64,000 nt of DNA from Terrisporobacter petrolearius (GCF_032598785.1 NZ_CP102984.1), one strand, 5' to 3'; positions 36,308 to 46,418 are shown, counted from the first letter of the stretch. Notes: generated by a model from the sequence alone, not told the origin. Translations and numbers: made by a program.

Positions 36308-36355
36308 AATAAGCTATCAAAAAAATTCATGATAGCTTATTATAGCTTATTTTTA
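36308..36355 (+). terminator. Terminator after the MerR gene
   Basis: AATAAGCTATCA with TGATAGCTTATT (perfect 12 bp), followed by a second partial copy, TAGCTTATTTTT, that supplies the T run. Confidence 0.78.
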
Positions 36356-36470
36356 AATTTCGCATTAATTAATTATGTAATTTGCTGGTAATGTATATAA
36401 TCTTTATAAGCATATATTTATATAATACAACTTATAAATTAAGTGGGGATTTATGTAAGGAGGTATTTTA

Positions 36471-37121
36471 TTGAAAAATAGAAGAAAGTATTTATTCATA
36501 GGAATAATATTTTTTGTTATTACAAGTTTATTTTTTATAGGTAGGGTTGAATGGAAAAGTATAAATAATAATAGCCCTAAGGTAGATATGAATGTAAATA
36601 CAAATTTTAATTTACCACAAAACCAAATAGAATATATACAGTCACTAGTAGGGTTGGAATCAAAAGATATGAAAATATTGGACAATCCATTGAGAATAGA
36701 GGGAAGTTTTTATATACCAGAAGATACAATATTAAGTTTTGTTAGTCACTATTTAAAAAATACAAACAATAAAGATATTGAAAATATAAAAATTACGATT
36801 AATGAAAATGGATTAACTATAGGAGGTCAATATAAGCTTCTTGCTTACTTAAAAACTCCAATAGATATAGACATATTACCTACCTTAACTGAAGATAATG
36901 ATTTGAAACTTAATTTAAAAGATATTAGGGTATTAAATTTAAGTTTAAACAACGATATTGTTGATGCTATAGCTGATAGCTGGTTTTCAAACTTAGATAA
37001 TATTACTGTGGATAAGGGTGATATAATAATAGAAAAAACTTTTTTCAAAAACACCTACATAAAATCAATATCTGTTGAAAAAGATTTTTTAGTAGTAAAT
37101 TTAAGCACAAGTCTAAAATAA
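36471..37121 (+). CDS. Hypothetical membrane-anchored protein, 216 aa
   Basis: TTG start with AAGGAGG upstream. One N-terminal helix (residues 8-26, YLFIGIIFFVITSLFFIG) anchors an extracytoplasmic domain with alternating strands, including PEDTILSFVSHYL and TPIDIDILPTL. The pattern of repeated amphipathic strands resembles the lipid-binding-like DUF2140/YpmS type of clostridial and bacillar exported proteins, but I cannot confirm this. Single gene between terminators; function unknown. Confidence 0.65.
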   Translation: MKNRRKYLFIGIIFFVITSLFFIGRVEWKSINNNSPKVDMNVNTNFNLPQNQIEYIQSLVGLESKDMKILDNPLRIEGSFYIPEDTILSFVSHYLKNTNNKDIENIKITINENGLTIGGQYKLLAYLKTPIDIDILPTLTEDNDLKLNLKDIRVLNLSLNNDIVDAIADSWFSNLDNITVDKGDIIIEKTFFKNTYIKSISVEKDFLVVNLSTSLK

Positions 37122-37123
37122 AA

Positions 37124-37154
37124 TTGATAGATTAATTTCTATCTTTTTTTTTTT
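37124..37154 (+). terminator. Terminator after the 216-aa protein gene
   Basis: GATAGA with TCTATC, a short stem, followed by eleven T. Confidence 0.7.
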
Positions 37155-37310
37155 GAAAAATACAAAAATATGTTTAGGAAAAAGTTTCCAAGGTATGTAT
37201 AGTAATAGGAAGAAAAAATTGTTAGTTAATAAACTATCACAATAACTAAGCTAATCAAAAATCATTTCTTAGAATGTAAAAATCAAAAATTATTTTTAGG
37301 GGGAGTTAAA

Positions 37311-39212
37311 ATGGATTGTAATAGTTGTAAAATGTGTAAAAGTGCAGATGAAAGATTGGAAAGTTTTGTAGCAAGTAGGGAGTTTGATACAGCATTTCAT
37401 AGAACAGAAACTCAAAAACAAAAATGTGGATTTGGTTTACAAGGAGTTTGTTGTAGACTCTGTTCAAATGGACCGTGTAGAATAACACCTAAATCACCAA
37501 AGGGTATCTGTGGAGCTGATGCAGATACAATAGTTGGTAGAAACTTTTTAAGAGCAGTTGCTTCAGGATCAGCATGTTATATTCATGTAGTAGAAAATAC
37601 AGCTTTAAATCTAAAACATGTGGGAGAAACAAAGGGGATAATCAAAAGTGAAAAAGCATTAAATCATTTAGCTGAAAAATTGGGAATAGAAGCAAATGAT
37701 AAATATGAAAAATGTATTAAAGTTGCCGATGCAGTTTTAAATGATTTATACAAACCTAGATTTACAAAAATGGAACTTGTTGAAAAAATAGGATATGGAC
37801 CAAGAGTTGAAAAATGGAAAGAGTTAGGTATTATGCCTGGTGGAGCTAAGTCAGAAGTATTTGACGGAGTAGTAAAATCATCAACTAATTTAAATTCAGA
37901 TCCAGTAGACATGTTAATGAGTTGTTTGAGTCTTGGAATTTCAACAGGTCTTTATGGATTAACACTTACAAACCTTATTAATGACATAATGCTAGGTGAC
38001 CCAGTTATAAGAATGGCACCAGTTGGATTTAGGGTAATAGACGAAGATTATATAAATATAATGATTACAGGTCACCAACATTCAACATTTACATCATTCC
38101 AAGAAAAATTAAAAGAGGCGGAAGTTGTTAAACTTGCAAAATCTGTGGGAGCAAAAGGATTTAGACTTGTAGGATGTACATGTGTAGGTCAAGATTTACA
38201 ACTTAGAGGGGAACACTATCAAGAAATATTTGCAGGTCATGCTGGAAACAACTTTACAAGTGAAGCTGTATTATCAACAGGGGCAATAGATATGGTAGTT
38301 TCAGAATTTAACTGCACAATACCAGGGCTTGAACCTATAGCGGATAAATTAAAAGTTAAAATGATATGCCTCGATGATGTGGCTAAAAAGAAAAATGCAG
38401 AATATATTTACTTGGATAGAAATAAGTACGATGAAATAGATAGAAAATTGATAAATGAAGCATTAGAGTCTTATAAAAATAGAAGAAGCGAAGTTAAAAT
38501 AGATATACCAAAAGATCATGGATTTGAGCAATCTTTAACTGGTGTTAGTGAAAAGAACTTAAAAGAATTTTTAGGTGATTCATGGAAACCATTAGTAGAT
38601 TTAATAGCTAATGGAACGATTAAAGGTGTGGCAGCAATTGTTGGATGTTCAAATATGACTGCTGGTGGTCATGATATCAATACAGTTGAGTTAACTAAAG
38701 AATTAATTAAGAGAGATATTATAGTATTGTCAGCAGGATGTTCAACAGGAGGACTTGAAAACGTAGGATTAATGTCACCAGGAGCAGAAGAATTGGCAGG
38801 AGAAAATTTAAAAGCTGTATGCAAACAACTTAATATACCGCCAGTATTAAACTTTGGGCCATGTTTAGCAATAGGTAGACTTGAAATAGTTGCAACAGAG
38901 CTTGCTGCATACTTAGGAATAGATTTACCACAGTTACCACTTGTACTTTCAGCACCACAATGGTTAGAAGAACAAGCACTTGCAGATGGAGCATTTGGCC
39001 TAGCATTAGGTCTTCCTCTACATTTAGCCCTTCCTCCATTTATAACAGGAAGTAAATTAGTGACAGAAGTTTTAACAGAGGGGTTAAAAGATATAACAGG
39101 AGGTCACGTAATAGTTAATCCAGACCCTAAATCAACTGCAGATCAGTTAGAAGAAATAATAATAGATAGAAGAGTAAAACTTGGGTTAAAGGATGTGGAA
39201 TCTTATGCATAG
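37311..39212 (+). CDS. cooS: Anaerobic Ni-Fe carbon monoxide dehydrogenase catalytic subunit
   Basis: A 633-residue CooS. The N-terminal cysteines MDCNSCKMCK and CGFGLQGVCCRLCSNGPCR form the D and B clusters. C-cluster ligands are in HQHSTF, VSEFNCTIPG, VGCSNMTAGGHD and LSAGCSTGGLENVG. It interconverts CO and CO2 with low-potential electrons. The next two genes encode an electron-transfer ferredoxin and an FAD oxidoreductase, so the unit links CO oxidation or CO2 reduction to NAD(P). No acetyl-CoA synthase or CooC maturation gene is in the window, so this is a mono-functional CODH here. Confidence 0.94.
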   Translation: MDCNSCKMCKSADERLESFVASREFDTAFHRTETQKQKCGFGLQGVCCRLCSNGPCRITPKSPKGICGADADTIVGRNFLRAVASGSACYIHVVENTALNLKHVGETKGIIKSEKALNHLAEKLGIEANDKYEKCIKVADAVLNDLYKPRFTKMELVEKIGYGPRVEKWKELGIMPGGAKSEVFDGVVKSSTNLNSDPVDMLMSCLSLGISTGLYGLTLTNLINDIMLGDPVIRMAPVGFRVIDEDYINIMITGHQHSTFTSFQEKLKEAEVVKLAKSVGAKGFRLVGCTCVGQDLQLRGEHYQEIFAGHAGNNFTSEAVLSTGAIDMVVSEFNCTIPGLEPIADKLKVKMICLDDVAKKKNAEYIYLDRNKYDEIDRKLINEALESYKNRRSEVKIDIPKDHGFEQSLTGVSEKNLKEFLGDSWKPLVDLIANGTIKGVAAIVGCSNMTAGGHDINTVELTKELIKRDIIVLSAGCSTGGLENVGLMSPGAEELAGENLKAVCKQLNIPPVLNFGPCLAIGRLEIVATELAAYLGIDLPQLPLVLSAPQWLEEQALADGAFGLALGLPLHLALPPFITGSKLVTEVLTEGLKDITGGHVIVNPDPKSTADQLEEIIIDRRVKLGLKDVESYA

Positions 39213-39660
39213 AATTTTAATTGATAAAGACTTATGTAAAGGTTGTAAAAGTTGTGTTCTAGCTTGTATGTTAAGAAATAGTAATGCTGAAGACATATAC
39301 ACATTAGATTTAGATAGTATAGATACTGAAAGTAAAAATCATATAGAAATGGACAGAAATAATCAACCAGTACCTATATTTTGTAGACATTGTGATGAGC
39401 CGGAGTGTGTAATGACTTGCATGAGTGGGGCTATGAGTAAAGACGAAGAGAGCGGAATAGTTTCATATGATGAGAATAAATGTGGGTCTTGTTATATGTG
39501 TGTAATGTCATGTCCTTATGGTTTATTAAAAGTAGACGATAGAAGTAAACAAAAAATATTAAAATGTGATTTATGTAAAAATGAAGAAATTCCTAAGTGT
39601 GTAGCTATGTGTCCTACAGGAGCAATAAAGCTACAAAAGGAGGATGCTTATGCTAGATAA
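39205..39660 (+). CDS. cooF: Four-cluster ferredoxin, CooF-like electron transfer subunit
   Basis: A 151-residue protein with four cysteine groups: CKGCKSCVLAC, CRHCDEPECVMTC, CGSCYMCVMSC and CDLCKNEEIPKC with CPTG. This is the HycB/CooF type with four 4Fe-4S clusters that takes electrons from CooS. ATG 39205 overlaps the end of cooS by 8 bases; an ATG at 39193 is too close to the AAAGG site to be used. It is co-translated with the following oxidoreductase. Confidence 0.87.
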   Translation: MHRILIDKDLCKGCKSCVLACMLRNSNAEDIYTLDLDSIDTESKNHIEMDRNNQPVPIFCRHCDEPECVMTCMSGAMSKDEESGIVSYDENKCGSCYMCVMSCPYGLLKVDDRSKQKILKCDLCKNEEIPKCVAMCPTGAIKLQKEDAYAR

Positions 39661-40948
39661 ATTATTTAATAAATTGTCATCTAATAAAGAAAAAAATTAT
39701 ATTGAAATAAAAAGTACTCCAAATAATTATGTAATTATAGGAGCAAGTGCAGCAGGAATAAATGCAGCAAAAACTTTAAGACAACTAGATCAAAAGTCAA
39801 GCATTACACTCATATCAAAAGATGAAAAAATATATTCTCGTTGTATGTTACATCATGTGATATCAGGACATAGAAGTGTGGAAAGTATTAATTTTGTAGA
39901 TATGAATTTTATGGAAAAAAATAATATAAAGTGGATAAAAAATACTGAAGCAAAAAGTATTGACACTAAAAATAAAATAGTAAATTTAGAGCTTGAAAAT
40001 ATAAGTTATGATAAATTATTAATAGCAACGGGAGCAAAATCTTTTGTGCCACCAATAAAAAATGCAAAAGAAGGAAATAACATATATTCCCTTAGAGATT
40101 TTGAAGATGTAATTTATATAAAAGAAAAAATCAAGGATAGTAAAAAAGTTGCAATAATAGGTGCAGGTCTTATAGGTATAGATATATTGACATCACTTTT
40201 AGATAAGGGAAATTTAGACGTATCTTTAATTTATCCAAATGAGTATATATTAGATTTACAACTTGATAAATATTCAGCTAAAGTATATGAAAGTAAATTT
40301 ATAGACCTTGGTGCAAAATTATATTCTTCTTCACCAGTAAATCAAATTCTATTAGATGAAAATAAGAATGTTAAAGGTGTTGAATTGGGAGATAATAGTA
40401 TAGTTGAATGCGATTTATTAATAATTGCTACTGGTGTTAGACCTAATACAGAAATTGTTGCTAATACTAATATAGAAGACAACAGAGGAATAGTTATAAA
40501 TGACAAATGTGAAACTACAGTAAAAGATGTATATGCGGCAGGAGATGTGGTTGGCAAAAATGCTATTTGGCCACTAGCTGTAAAGCAAGGAATTGTAGCA
40601 GCTTACAATATGGCTGGAGTTGAAAAAATTATAGACGATGAATTTACCTTTAAAAATAGTATGAACTTTGTAGGGATACCAACAGTTTCTTTAGGAATAG
40701 TTATACCACCAAATGACACTTACGACGTAATTACTAGATGTGATAAGGATGGATATAAAAAGTTTGTTATAAAAGATAATGTAATAACAGGATTTGTTGC
40801 CCAAGGAGACATTTCATATACTGGACCTATTACTTATCTAATAAAACATAAGGTTGAAATACCTAACTTAAGAGAGAGGGTATTTGATATTGGATATGCA
40901 GACTTCTATTCTCTGAAGGAAAATGGAGAGTTTGAGTATAATATTTAA
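39650..40948 (+). CDS. FAD/NAD(P)-dependent oxidoreductase of the CODH operon
   Basis: A 432-residue flavoprotein: FAD motif YVIIGASAAGINAAKTL near residue 24, NAD(P) motif KVAIIGAGLIGID near residue 164, and VYAAGDVVG near residue 297. It resembles NADH:rubredoxin or NADH oxidase-type reductases. ATG 39650 is 6 bases after AGGAGG; ATG 39644 is directly adjacent and less likely. It probably moves electrons between CooF and NAD(P)H. Similar three-gene cooS-cooF-oxidoreductase sets are known in Clostridia such as C. difficile. Confidence 0.87.
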   Translation: MLDKLFNKLSSNKEKNYIEIKSTPNNYVIIGASAAGINAAKTLRQLDQKSSITLISKDEKIYSRCMLHHVISGHRSVESINFVDMNFMEKNNIKWIKNTEAKSIDTKNKIVNLELENISYDKLLIATGAKSFVPPIKNAKEGNNIYSLRDFEDVIYIKEKIKDSKKVAIIGAGLIGIDILTSLLDKGNLDVSLIYPNEYILDLQLDKYSAKVYESKFIDLGAKLYSSSPVNQILLDENKNVKGVELGDNSIVECDLLIIATGVRPNTEIVANTNIEDNRGIVINDKCETTVKDVYAAGDVVGKNAIWPLAVKQGIVAAYNMAGVEKIIDDEFTFKNSMNFVGIPTVSLGIVIPPNDTYDVITRCDKDGYKKFVIKDNVITGFVAQGDISYTGPITYLIKHKVEIPNLRERVFDIGYADFYSLKENGEFEYNI

Positions 40949-41000
40949 AAAATTTTATATAAACTTTAAATAAATTTCTTATTATCTTTTTAAGAATTGT

Positions 41001-41044
41001 AAAATGCCAGAAAGTCTTATTTTTTAGGTACTTCTGGCATTTTT
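41001..41044 (+). terminator. Terminator after the CODH operon
   Basis: AAAATGCCAGAAAGT with ACTTCTGGCATTTT (one unpaired base) and a T run. Confidence 0.85.
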
Positions 41045-41160
41045 ACTATTGTTAAGTACTACACATATATTCAAGATAATTATTAAAAAAAGTTCATATA
41101 AGTTACAATAAATTGTTTAAGTTAATCATGTATTTTGGTATAATTTCTTTCCTTATCGTT

Positions 41161-41189
41161 TTGACAATACAATCATAAAGGGGTATAAT
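41161..41189 (+). promoter_or_regulatory. Consensus sigma-A promoter
   Basis: TTGACA at 41161-41166 and TATAAT at 41184-41189 with a 17-base spacer, a perfect match on both hexamers. Transcription would start about 30 bases before the next gene. Confidence 0.85.
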
Positions 41190-41227
41190 TTTAGTTCAAA
41201 ATAACGATTAAAAAAGAGGTGTATCCT

Positions 41228-42562
41228 GTGAAAAATCTATCTGTTGCATTAGGAGAGGCATTAGCTGAAGGAGCGGTAATAATACCAAATGTAATTTTTG
41301 CGGGCTTAATTTATCAGCATAATGGTAATTATCAGTTCTTACTTCCATTTGTCTTGTTATATTCTTTTGAAAAAGCAGGTGTATTTGCTATACAAGGATT
41401 TGGAACTGTTAAGAATCCTTATAAAATTTTGGAATGTTGTTTATTGACAGCCATTACTGGGATCATACTTTGTATATTTGGTACTTATTATCATTATCTA
41501 TGGGAAATAGGTGCGATTCTAGTAGGTATTGGCTTGTCTAACTATACTGCTTTATTTAGGACAATAAGAGATATATTAAAAAACGCAGGAAATTGGAACT
41601 ATGAAAATACATTGATGAAAGGTTACTTTATTTTGGCAGTTATCATGGGACTTTCAATATTTCTTCGCCATATATCAATAAATATAGTTTTCATTGTATT
41701 TCTTGTCATTTTACTTAATATTCTTATTTTCATTCATAAACTTGGTAGTAATTCTGAAATGAAGTTTCAGCCACTTTTCGAAAAACAAAACTATGCATGG
41801 CTGAACTTTTTACCTGCTTTAGGTATGCTGATATTTACTTTTTTTACAAGAACACTAAAGCAGACATCAGATATAAGATATATTCTATATGTAGGACTTG
41901 GTTTTTGCATACTTATATTAATAGGCGCATTTTTAAAAAAATTATCCTTTCATCTCCATTCAATACAAACTTTGTGGTTTGGTGCTGTAAGAAATTTTTT
42001 AATTATATATAGCTTGATATATTTTATAGCTATTGATAAAAGTTATATGGTTGGCTTTTCTTATGCAATGATAGCCATAGGTATTATGTTATCTATTATA
42101 ATAAAAAGAAAAATAAAATTACTCTCTTTAAAGATAAATCCTGAAATTATTTGTATATTGGCAAGTATGATAAGCCTTACGCTACTTTTTTCTTCATACA
42201 CTTATCTGCTTGGTATCATGTTTTGCTGTGCTTTTGTTGCTACTGGTAACAGTTTGGTTTTGCAAAAATTTATAAAAGATAATACATTTCCAATATTAGA
42301 AAGAAGAATTATTCGTTCAAAGTTTTACGGACTTGGCGCTATTATCCAACAAGCTATATTGCTGTCTATATTGATAGTAGTTTCTTGGATAAAAAATCAA
42401 AATGGAAGTATTGCTTTGCGTGCTTATGCCCTTTCAAATGGTACAATGGCATTACAAAGCACTTTTTTATATGTGAAAATAATTTGTATATTGTTTATTA
42501 TTTTAAGTGGCATGTATTTAATGTACTATACTAGGAAAAAGTTAGGGGATTTCAAAAAATAA
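41228..42562 (+). CDS. Polytopic membrane protein, MFS-like, function unknown
   Basis: A 444-residue protein with about twelve hydrophobic helices and positively charged loops (KNPYK, RTIRDILKN, IKRKIK, RKKLGDFKK). It has no ATPase motif and no recognised family signature; the layout is that of a secondary transporter. Start GTG 41228 is 6 bases after AGAGGTG; an upstream GTG at 41219 lies in the binding site. Its use of codons such as CGC, CGT and CTT is slightly unlike the neighbours, so recent transfer is possible. It has its own consensus promoter, and a gap of about 280 bases follows in which I see no gene. Confidence 0.65.
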   Translation: MKNLSVALGEALAEGAVIIPNVIFAGLIYQHNGNYQFLLPFVLLYSFEKAGVFAIQGFGTVKNPYKILECCLLTAITGIILCIFGTYYHYLWEIGAILVGIGLSNYTALFRTIRDILKNAGNWNYENTLMKGYFILAVIMGLSIFLRHISINIVFIVFLVILLNILIFIHKLGSNSEMKFQPLFEKQNYAWLNFLPALGMLIFTFFTRTLKQTSDIRYILYVGLGFCILILIGAFLKKLSFHLHSIQTLWFGAVRNFLIIYSLIYFIAIDKSYMVGFSYAMIAIGIMLSIIIKRKIKLLSLKINPEIICILASMISLTLLFSSYTYLLGIMFCCAFVATGNSLVLQKFIKDNTFPILERRIIRSKFYGLGAIIQQAILLSILIVVSWIKNQNGSIALRAYALSNGTMALQSTFLYVKIICILFIILSGMYLMYYTRKKLGDFKK

Positions 42563-42844
42563 ATATTATATAGTAAGAGTAATATGTATTTTTTAGTATG
42601 TATTGTTTGCTTATGGGATTTGTCCCCAAAAGAACTTGATTTACTTTTTAAAAATTAGGACCATATTACATATACTAGCCATGGACTAGAATCCTTCGAA
42701 TATAATTAGAAGTGCATTATCACTCATCAAAGAGGGAGATATCAATGATAAAATAATATACAATATAAAATATAATTGATTAAAAAAAAGATATAGTTTA
42801 AACTTAATTACTATAACAAGAAATTATTAAGGATGTTAAAGTAA

Positions 42845-44602
42845 ATGGGAAATATTTTCAAAATGAGAAAAAGTATTACGTTAAAATTATTTTTGCTTCT
42901 ATTTATGCTTATATTATTAATATCATTTGCTATTTCCTTTTGGGAAGTGAAAAATACTAATAAAATAGTAGATAAAGAAATGAAAGTAATGAGGGAGCAA
43001 GTTTTAGATGAAGTAGCAAATAATATATCTATTTTGTTATCTAATGTTGAAATCATGGGAGATAATATTGTAGTTGATAGTAATTTAATGGAAATATTGG
43101 CGACTTCATATAAAGATATTTCTTCCAATAAGAATCTGGAAAAAAATATGAATTCTTATGTGGAAGGATTATTAAATGATGTAGTGTGGGAGTATGGAAG
43201 ATACAATATGAAGCCAGAGCTATATATAGTAGGTAATAATGGATATACATACAGCACATACTCAAAAAATAAATATTATTTAAAAAATATAAAAGAGGAA
43301 CCATGGTATGAAGAAATTGTAAAGGCAGATGGAGATACTGTTTTAATTAACACATATAAAGACGAAAATGGTATTGGCCCTTATAAAAATATTTTTAAAA
43401 TGGGAAGGTTAATTAAGGATATTATAACTAATGAAACTCTGGGAATTTTAATAATGGATATAAGTGAAACTATGCTGTATGACAGATATTCAAAAATAAT
43501 AGATTCAGGTTCTGATATTTATATAACAGATTCAAGCGGAAAAATTATATCGAGTAAAGATAAAAGAGACATTGGTAAAAACTATGAAATTATATCAAAT
43601 AATAATGGGGATATTGAGGGGTATATGAAAAGTAACACCAAAATTATTTCTAAAATTGAAGAATATAATTGGAAAATAATACAAGATATCCCCAGTGATA
43701 TTAGTATGAAAATATCAAACCAAATTGTATCCATAACAACTCTTATAATAATATTAGTAAGTTTTATAGCTTTGATAATAACATATAAACTTTCAAAGTG
43801 GATTACAAAGCCTATTATACAAACAAAAGATAAAATGCAAGAAGTAACTGATGGAAATTTGAAGTCACACATTATTGTTAATAGAGATGATGAAATAGGA
43901 GACTTGCAAGAATCATTTAATAGTATGGTAAATCAACTTAGTGCATCTATAGATAATATAAAAGAGTCCGAAAAACAAAAGCGTGTAGCAGAGCTAAGTT
44001 TTTTACAAGCTCAAATAAATCCGCATTTTTTATACAATACCTTAAGTGGAATTAGATTTTTAATATCTATGGAAAAAAATGAAGAAGCTGAAGAAATGTT
44101 GTATAGATTTACAAAGTTGCTTAGATCTATACTACCAAAAGCAAGTGAAATGATTACTCTAAGCGAAGAGATCGAAAATATAAAAAACTATGGTGAATTA
44201 CAACAAATGAGATATCCAAATTCTTTTACAATCGAATATGATATTGATGAAAAAATATTAGATTTTAAAGTTCCTTCGTTTGTATTACAGCCCATATTAG
44301 AAAATGCAATATTATATAGTATGGAAAAGGAAAATAATTTTGGAAATATAAAAATTACTGCTTTTGAGAAAGATGAATATATTAAAATAATAATTGAAGA
44401 CAACGGAATAGGCATGTCAAAAGATAAATTGACCAATGTATTAAATAAAGGAGCAAGTATAAATTCTATTGGTGTTACTAATGTACATGAAAGAATCCAA
44501 TTAAATTACGGAGTAAGATATGGATTAAAAATAGAGAGTATAGAAGGTAAAGGCACAAAAGTTATATTTAGGTTACCAAATTTAAGGGAGGATATATGCT
44601 AA
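42845..44602 (+). CDS. YesM/LytS-type sensor histidine kinase
   Basis: A 585-residue kinase: helix 1 at residues 12-32, an extracytoplasmic Cache-like sensor region to about 295, helix 2 (VSITTLIIILVSFIALIITY), a HAMP domain, then the His_kinase motif QAQINPHFLYNTLSGIR with H394, and an ATPase with PILENAI, EDNGIGMS and GVTNVHERI. The next gene, overlapping by 7 bases, encodes the AraC-type response regulator, and then a nucleoside-binding-like protein. It is likely to sense an extracellular ligand, directly or through that protein, and to control nucleoside genes. Confidence 0.9.
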   Translation: MGNIFKMRKSITLKLFLLLFMLILLISFAISFWEVKNTNKIVDKEMKVMREQVLDEVANNISILLSNVEIMGDNIVVDSNLMEILATSYKDISSNKNLEKNMNSYVEGLLNDVVWEYGRYNMKPELYIVGNNGYTYSTYSKNKYYLKNIKEEPWYEEIVKADGDTVLINTYKDENGIGPYKNIFKMGRLIKDIITNETLGILIMDISETMLYDRYSKIIDSGSDIYITDSSGKIISSKDKRDIGKNYEIISNNNGDIEGYMKSNTKIISKIEEYNWKIIQDIPSDISMKISNQIVSITTLIIILVSFIALIITYKLSKWITKPIIQTKDKMQEVTDGNLKSHIIVNRDDEIGDLQESFNSMVNQLSASIDNIKESEKQKRVAELSFLQAQINPHFLYNTLSGIRFLISMEKNEEAEEMLYRFTKLLRSILPKASEMITLSEEIENIKNYGELQQMRYPNSFTIEYDIDEKILDFKVPSFVLQPILENAILYSMEKENNFGNIKITAFEKDEYIKIIIEDNGIGMSKDKLTNVLNKGASINSIGVTNVHERIQLNYGVRYGLKIESIEGKGTKVIFRLPNLREDIC

Positions 44603-45348
44603 ATATTTTAGTAGTTGAAGATGAAGCACCAATAAGGGATTGGATAGTATATAATATTTCAAAAATTTCAGATGATTATAAAGTATTAGGCAGTGCCAAT
44701 AATGGAAAAGAAGGATTTGAATTGGCCAAAAGCTTAAGTCCAGAAGTAATAATAAGTGATATAAAAATGCCATTGATGGATGGAATTGAGCTTACAAAAA
44801 AAGTAAAAGAAATAATGCCAAATGTTTACGTAGTATTATTAAGTAATTATGCAGAATTTGATTATGCAAAGCAGGCTATAAGTTATGGTGTATTTGAATA
44901 TTTAATTAAATCAGATATAAGACCAGTAGAATTAAAAGAAGTATTTTCTAAAATTGAAGAGGATATGATTGCTAAAAAAGAACTAATTATTAATAAGGAA
45001 AATGAAAGCGAAGAAGTGAATAAGGATGAAAATAAGTATTCCAAATCAATAACAATGGCACTTAAATATATTGACTCTAATTATAAAGAACCTATTTGTC
45101 TAGCAGATATATCTAAAAATGTATTTTTATCACATGAGTATTTTTCAAGATTATTCAAAGAAGAAGTGGGAGAAAATTTTTCAACATACCTTACAAACTA
45201 TAGATTAAATAAAGCAGAGTATCTTTTGAAAAATAGCGATATGAAGGTGGGAGAAATAGCCTTGGAGGTTGGATATCAAAATCCAAGCTATTTTTCTAAG
45301 ACATATAAAAAATACAAAGGCATATCTCCTGATGACGATAGGTATTAA
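44596..45348 (+). CDS. YesN-type response regulator with AraC DNA-binding domain
   Basis: A 250-residue regulator. The receiver has acidic pocket VVEDE, phospho-acceptor D55 in VIISDIKMPLMDG, and the conserved lysine in LIKSD. Residues 150-250 are an AraC family double helix-turn-helix (DISKNVFLSHEYFSRLFKEE, VGEIALEVGYQNPSYFSKTYKK). Such regulators bind direct repeats about 21 bases apart next to the -35 region; such repeats lie at 46524 before pdp. Confidence 0.92.
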   Translation: MLNILVVEDEAPIRDWIVYNISKISDDYKVLGSANNGKEGFELAKSLSPEVIISDIKMPLMDGIELTKKVKEIMPNVYVVLLSNYAEFDYAKQAISYGVFEYLIKSDIRPVELKEVFSKIEEDMIAKKELIINKENESEEVNKDENKYSKSITMALKYIDSNYKEPICLADISKNVFLSHEYFSRLFKEEVGENFSTYLTNYRLNKAEYLLKNSDMKVGEIALEVGYQNPSYFSKTYKKYKGISPDDDRY

Positions 45349-45359
45349 GGTAAGTATAA

Positions 45360-46418
45360 ATGAATAAAACTAAGATTAAAACAATTCTAATATTATTTAT
45401 AGTAATGTTATTTATGATTTTTTTAGTAGATAGTAATAAAAAAAATTTACTTAATAATGAAGAAGAGAAAAAAATATTTAAGATAGGTATTATATTTAAT
45501 CAAACAGGACTTGGGGACAAGTCTTTTAATGATTTATGTTACGAAGGTATGTTACAAGCTCAAGAAAAGTTAGGAATAGAATTTGATTATATACATGTGA
45601 AAAATAATGAGGATTATGATGACGCATATTTAAATTATGCCAAAGATGATAAATATGATTTGATAATAGGATTAGGAGAAGAACAAGAAGATGCTATTAA
45701 AAAAATAGCAAAAGAATACCCAAAGCAAAGATTTACTATTATAGACTCTAAATTAAGTTTGCCTAATGTTAGCTCAATATACACGAAGTGGAATGAGCAA
45801 ACATTTTTAAATGGTGTCTTAGCAGGATTATGTACAACTGAGTCAAAGCTAGAAAATGATAGCGTAGGTGTAATTTTAGGAAAAAACTTAAGTTATTTGG
45901 AAGAAGGTGCTATTGGATTTGAAGCTGGAGTGAAATATATTAACCCAAATATAAATGTAATAAAGGCCACTGTAGGTGATTTTGATAATCCAGCAAAAGC
46001 AAAAGAAATTGGTCTTTTAATGTATAAAAAAGGTGTGAATTATATTCAGCAATTGGCAGGTCAATCAGGATTTGGAGTATTTGCTGCAGCGAAAGAAATG
46101 AATAAATATGTTTTTGGTGTGGATTCGAATCAAAACGTATACGAGCCAGATTACATAGTTTCAACAGCAACTAGGTATGCCGATATGATCATATATAATG
46201 AGATTGAGTCTTTAGTAAATGATAAGTGGATGGCAGGTGTAAAAGAGTTAGGGCTAGAAGATGATGTTATAGGATATGAAAGAGAAGGTTCTAATGTCAA
46301 AATTACTTCTAACATAATTAAAAAAGTAGAAGAAATAAAAAAACTAATTATTGATGGGAAAATTATAATACCATCTACCAAAGATGAACTAGATGAATAC
46401 TTAAATAATAAAAAATAA
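45360..46418 (+). CDS. Membrane-anchored BMP family (nucleoside-binding-like) protein
   Basis: A 352-residue protein: an N-terminal helix (ILILFIVMLFMIFLV, residues 10-24) followed by a BMP/PnrA/TmpC periplasmic-binding fold (KIGIIFNQTGLGDKSFND, LIIGLGEEQEDAI, TIIDSKL, YADMIIYNEIESLVND). Most BMP proteins are lipoproteins of nucleoside ABC importers, but here there is no lipobox cysteine and no ABC genes nearby. It is 11 bases after the YesN gene and upstream of a nucleoside salvage operon. The likely role is ligand sensor for the kinase, comparable with XylFII in the XylFII-LytS-YesN system. Confidence 0.83.
   Translation: MNKTKIKTILILFIVMLFMIFLVDSNKKNLLNNEEEKKIFKIGIIFNQTGLGDKSFNDLCYEGMLQAQEKLGIEFDYIHVKNNEDYDDAYLNYAKDDKYDLIIGLGEEQEDAIKKIAKEYPKQRFTIIDSKLSLPNVSSIYTKWNEQTFLNGVLAGLCTTESKLENDSVGVILGKNLSYLEEGAIGFEAGVKYINPNINVIKATVGDFDNPAKAKEIGLLMYKKGVNYIQQLAGQSGFGVFAAAKEMNKYVFGVDSNQNVYEPDYIVSTATRYADMIIYNEIESLVNDKWMAGVKELGLEDDVIGYEREGSNVKITSNIIKKVEEIKKLIIDGKIIIPSTKDELDEYLNNKK

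Noticed and set aside
42563..42844. Remnant of a coding sequence before the YesM kinase gene
   Set aside because: One frame reads about 28 residues before a stop, but there is no start, binding site or recognisable motif.
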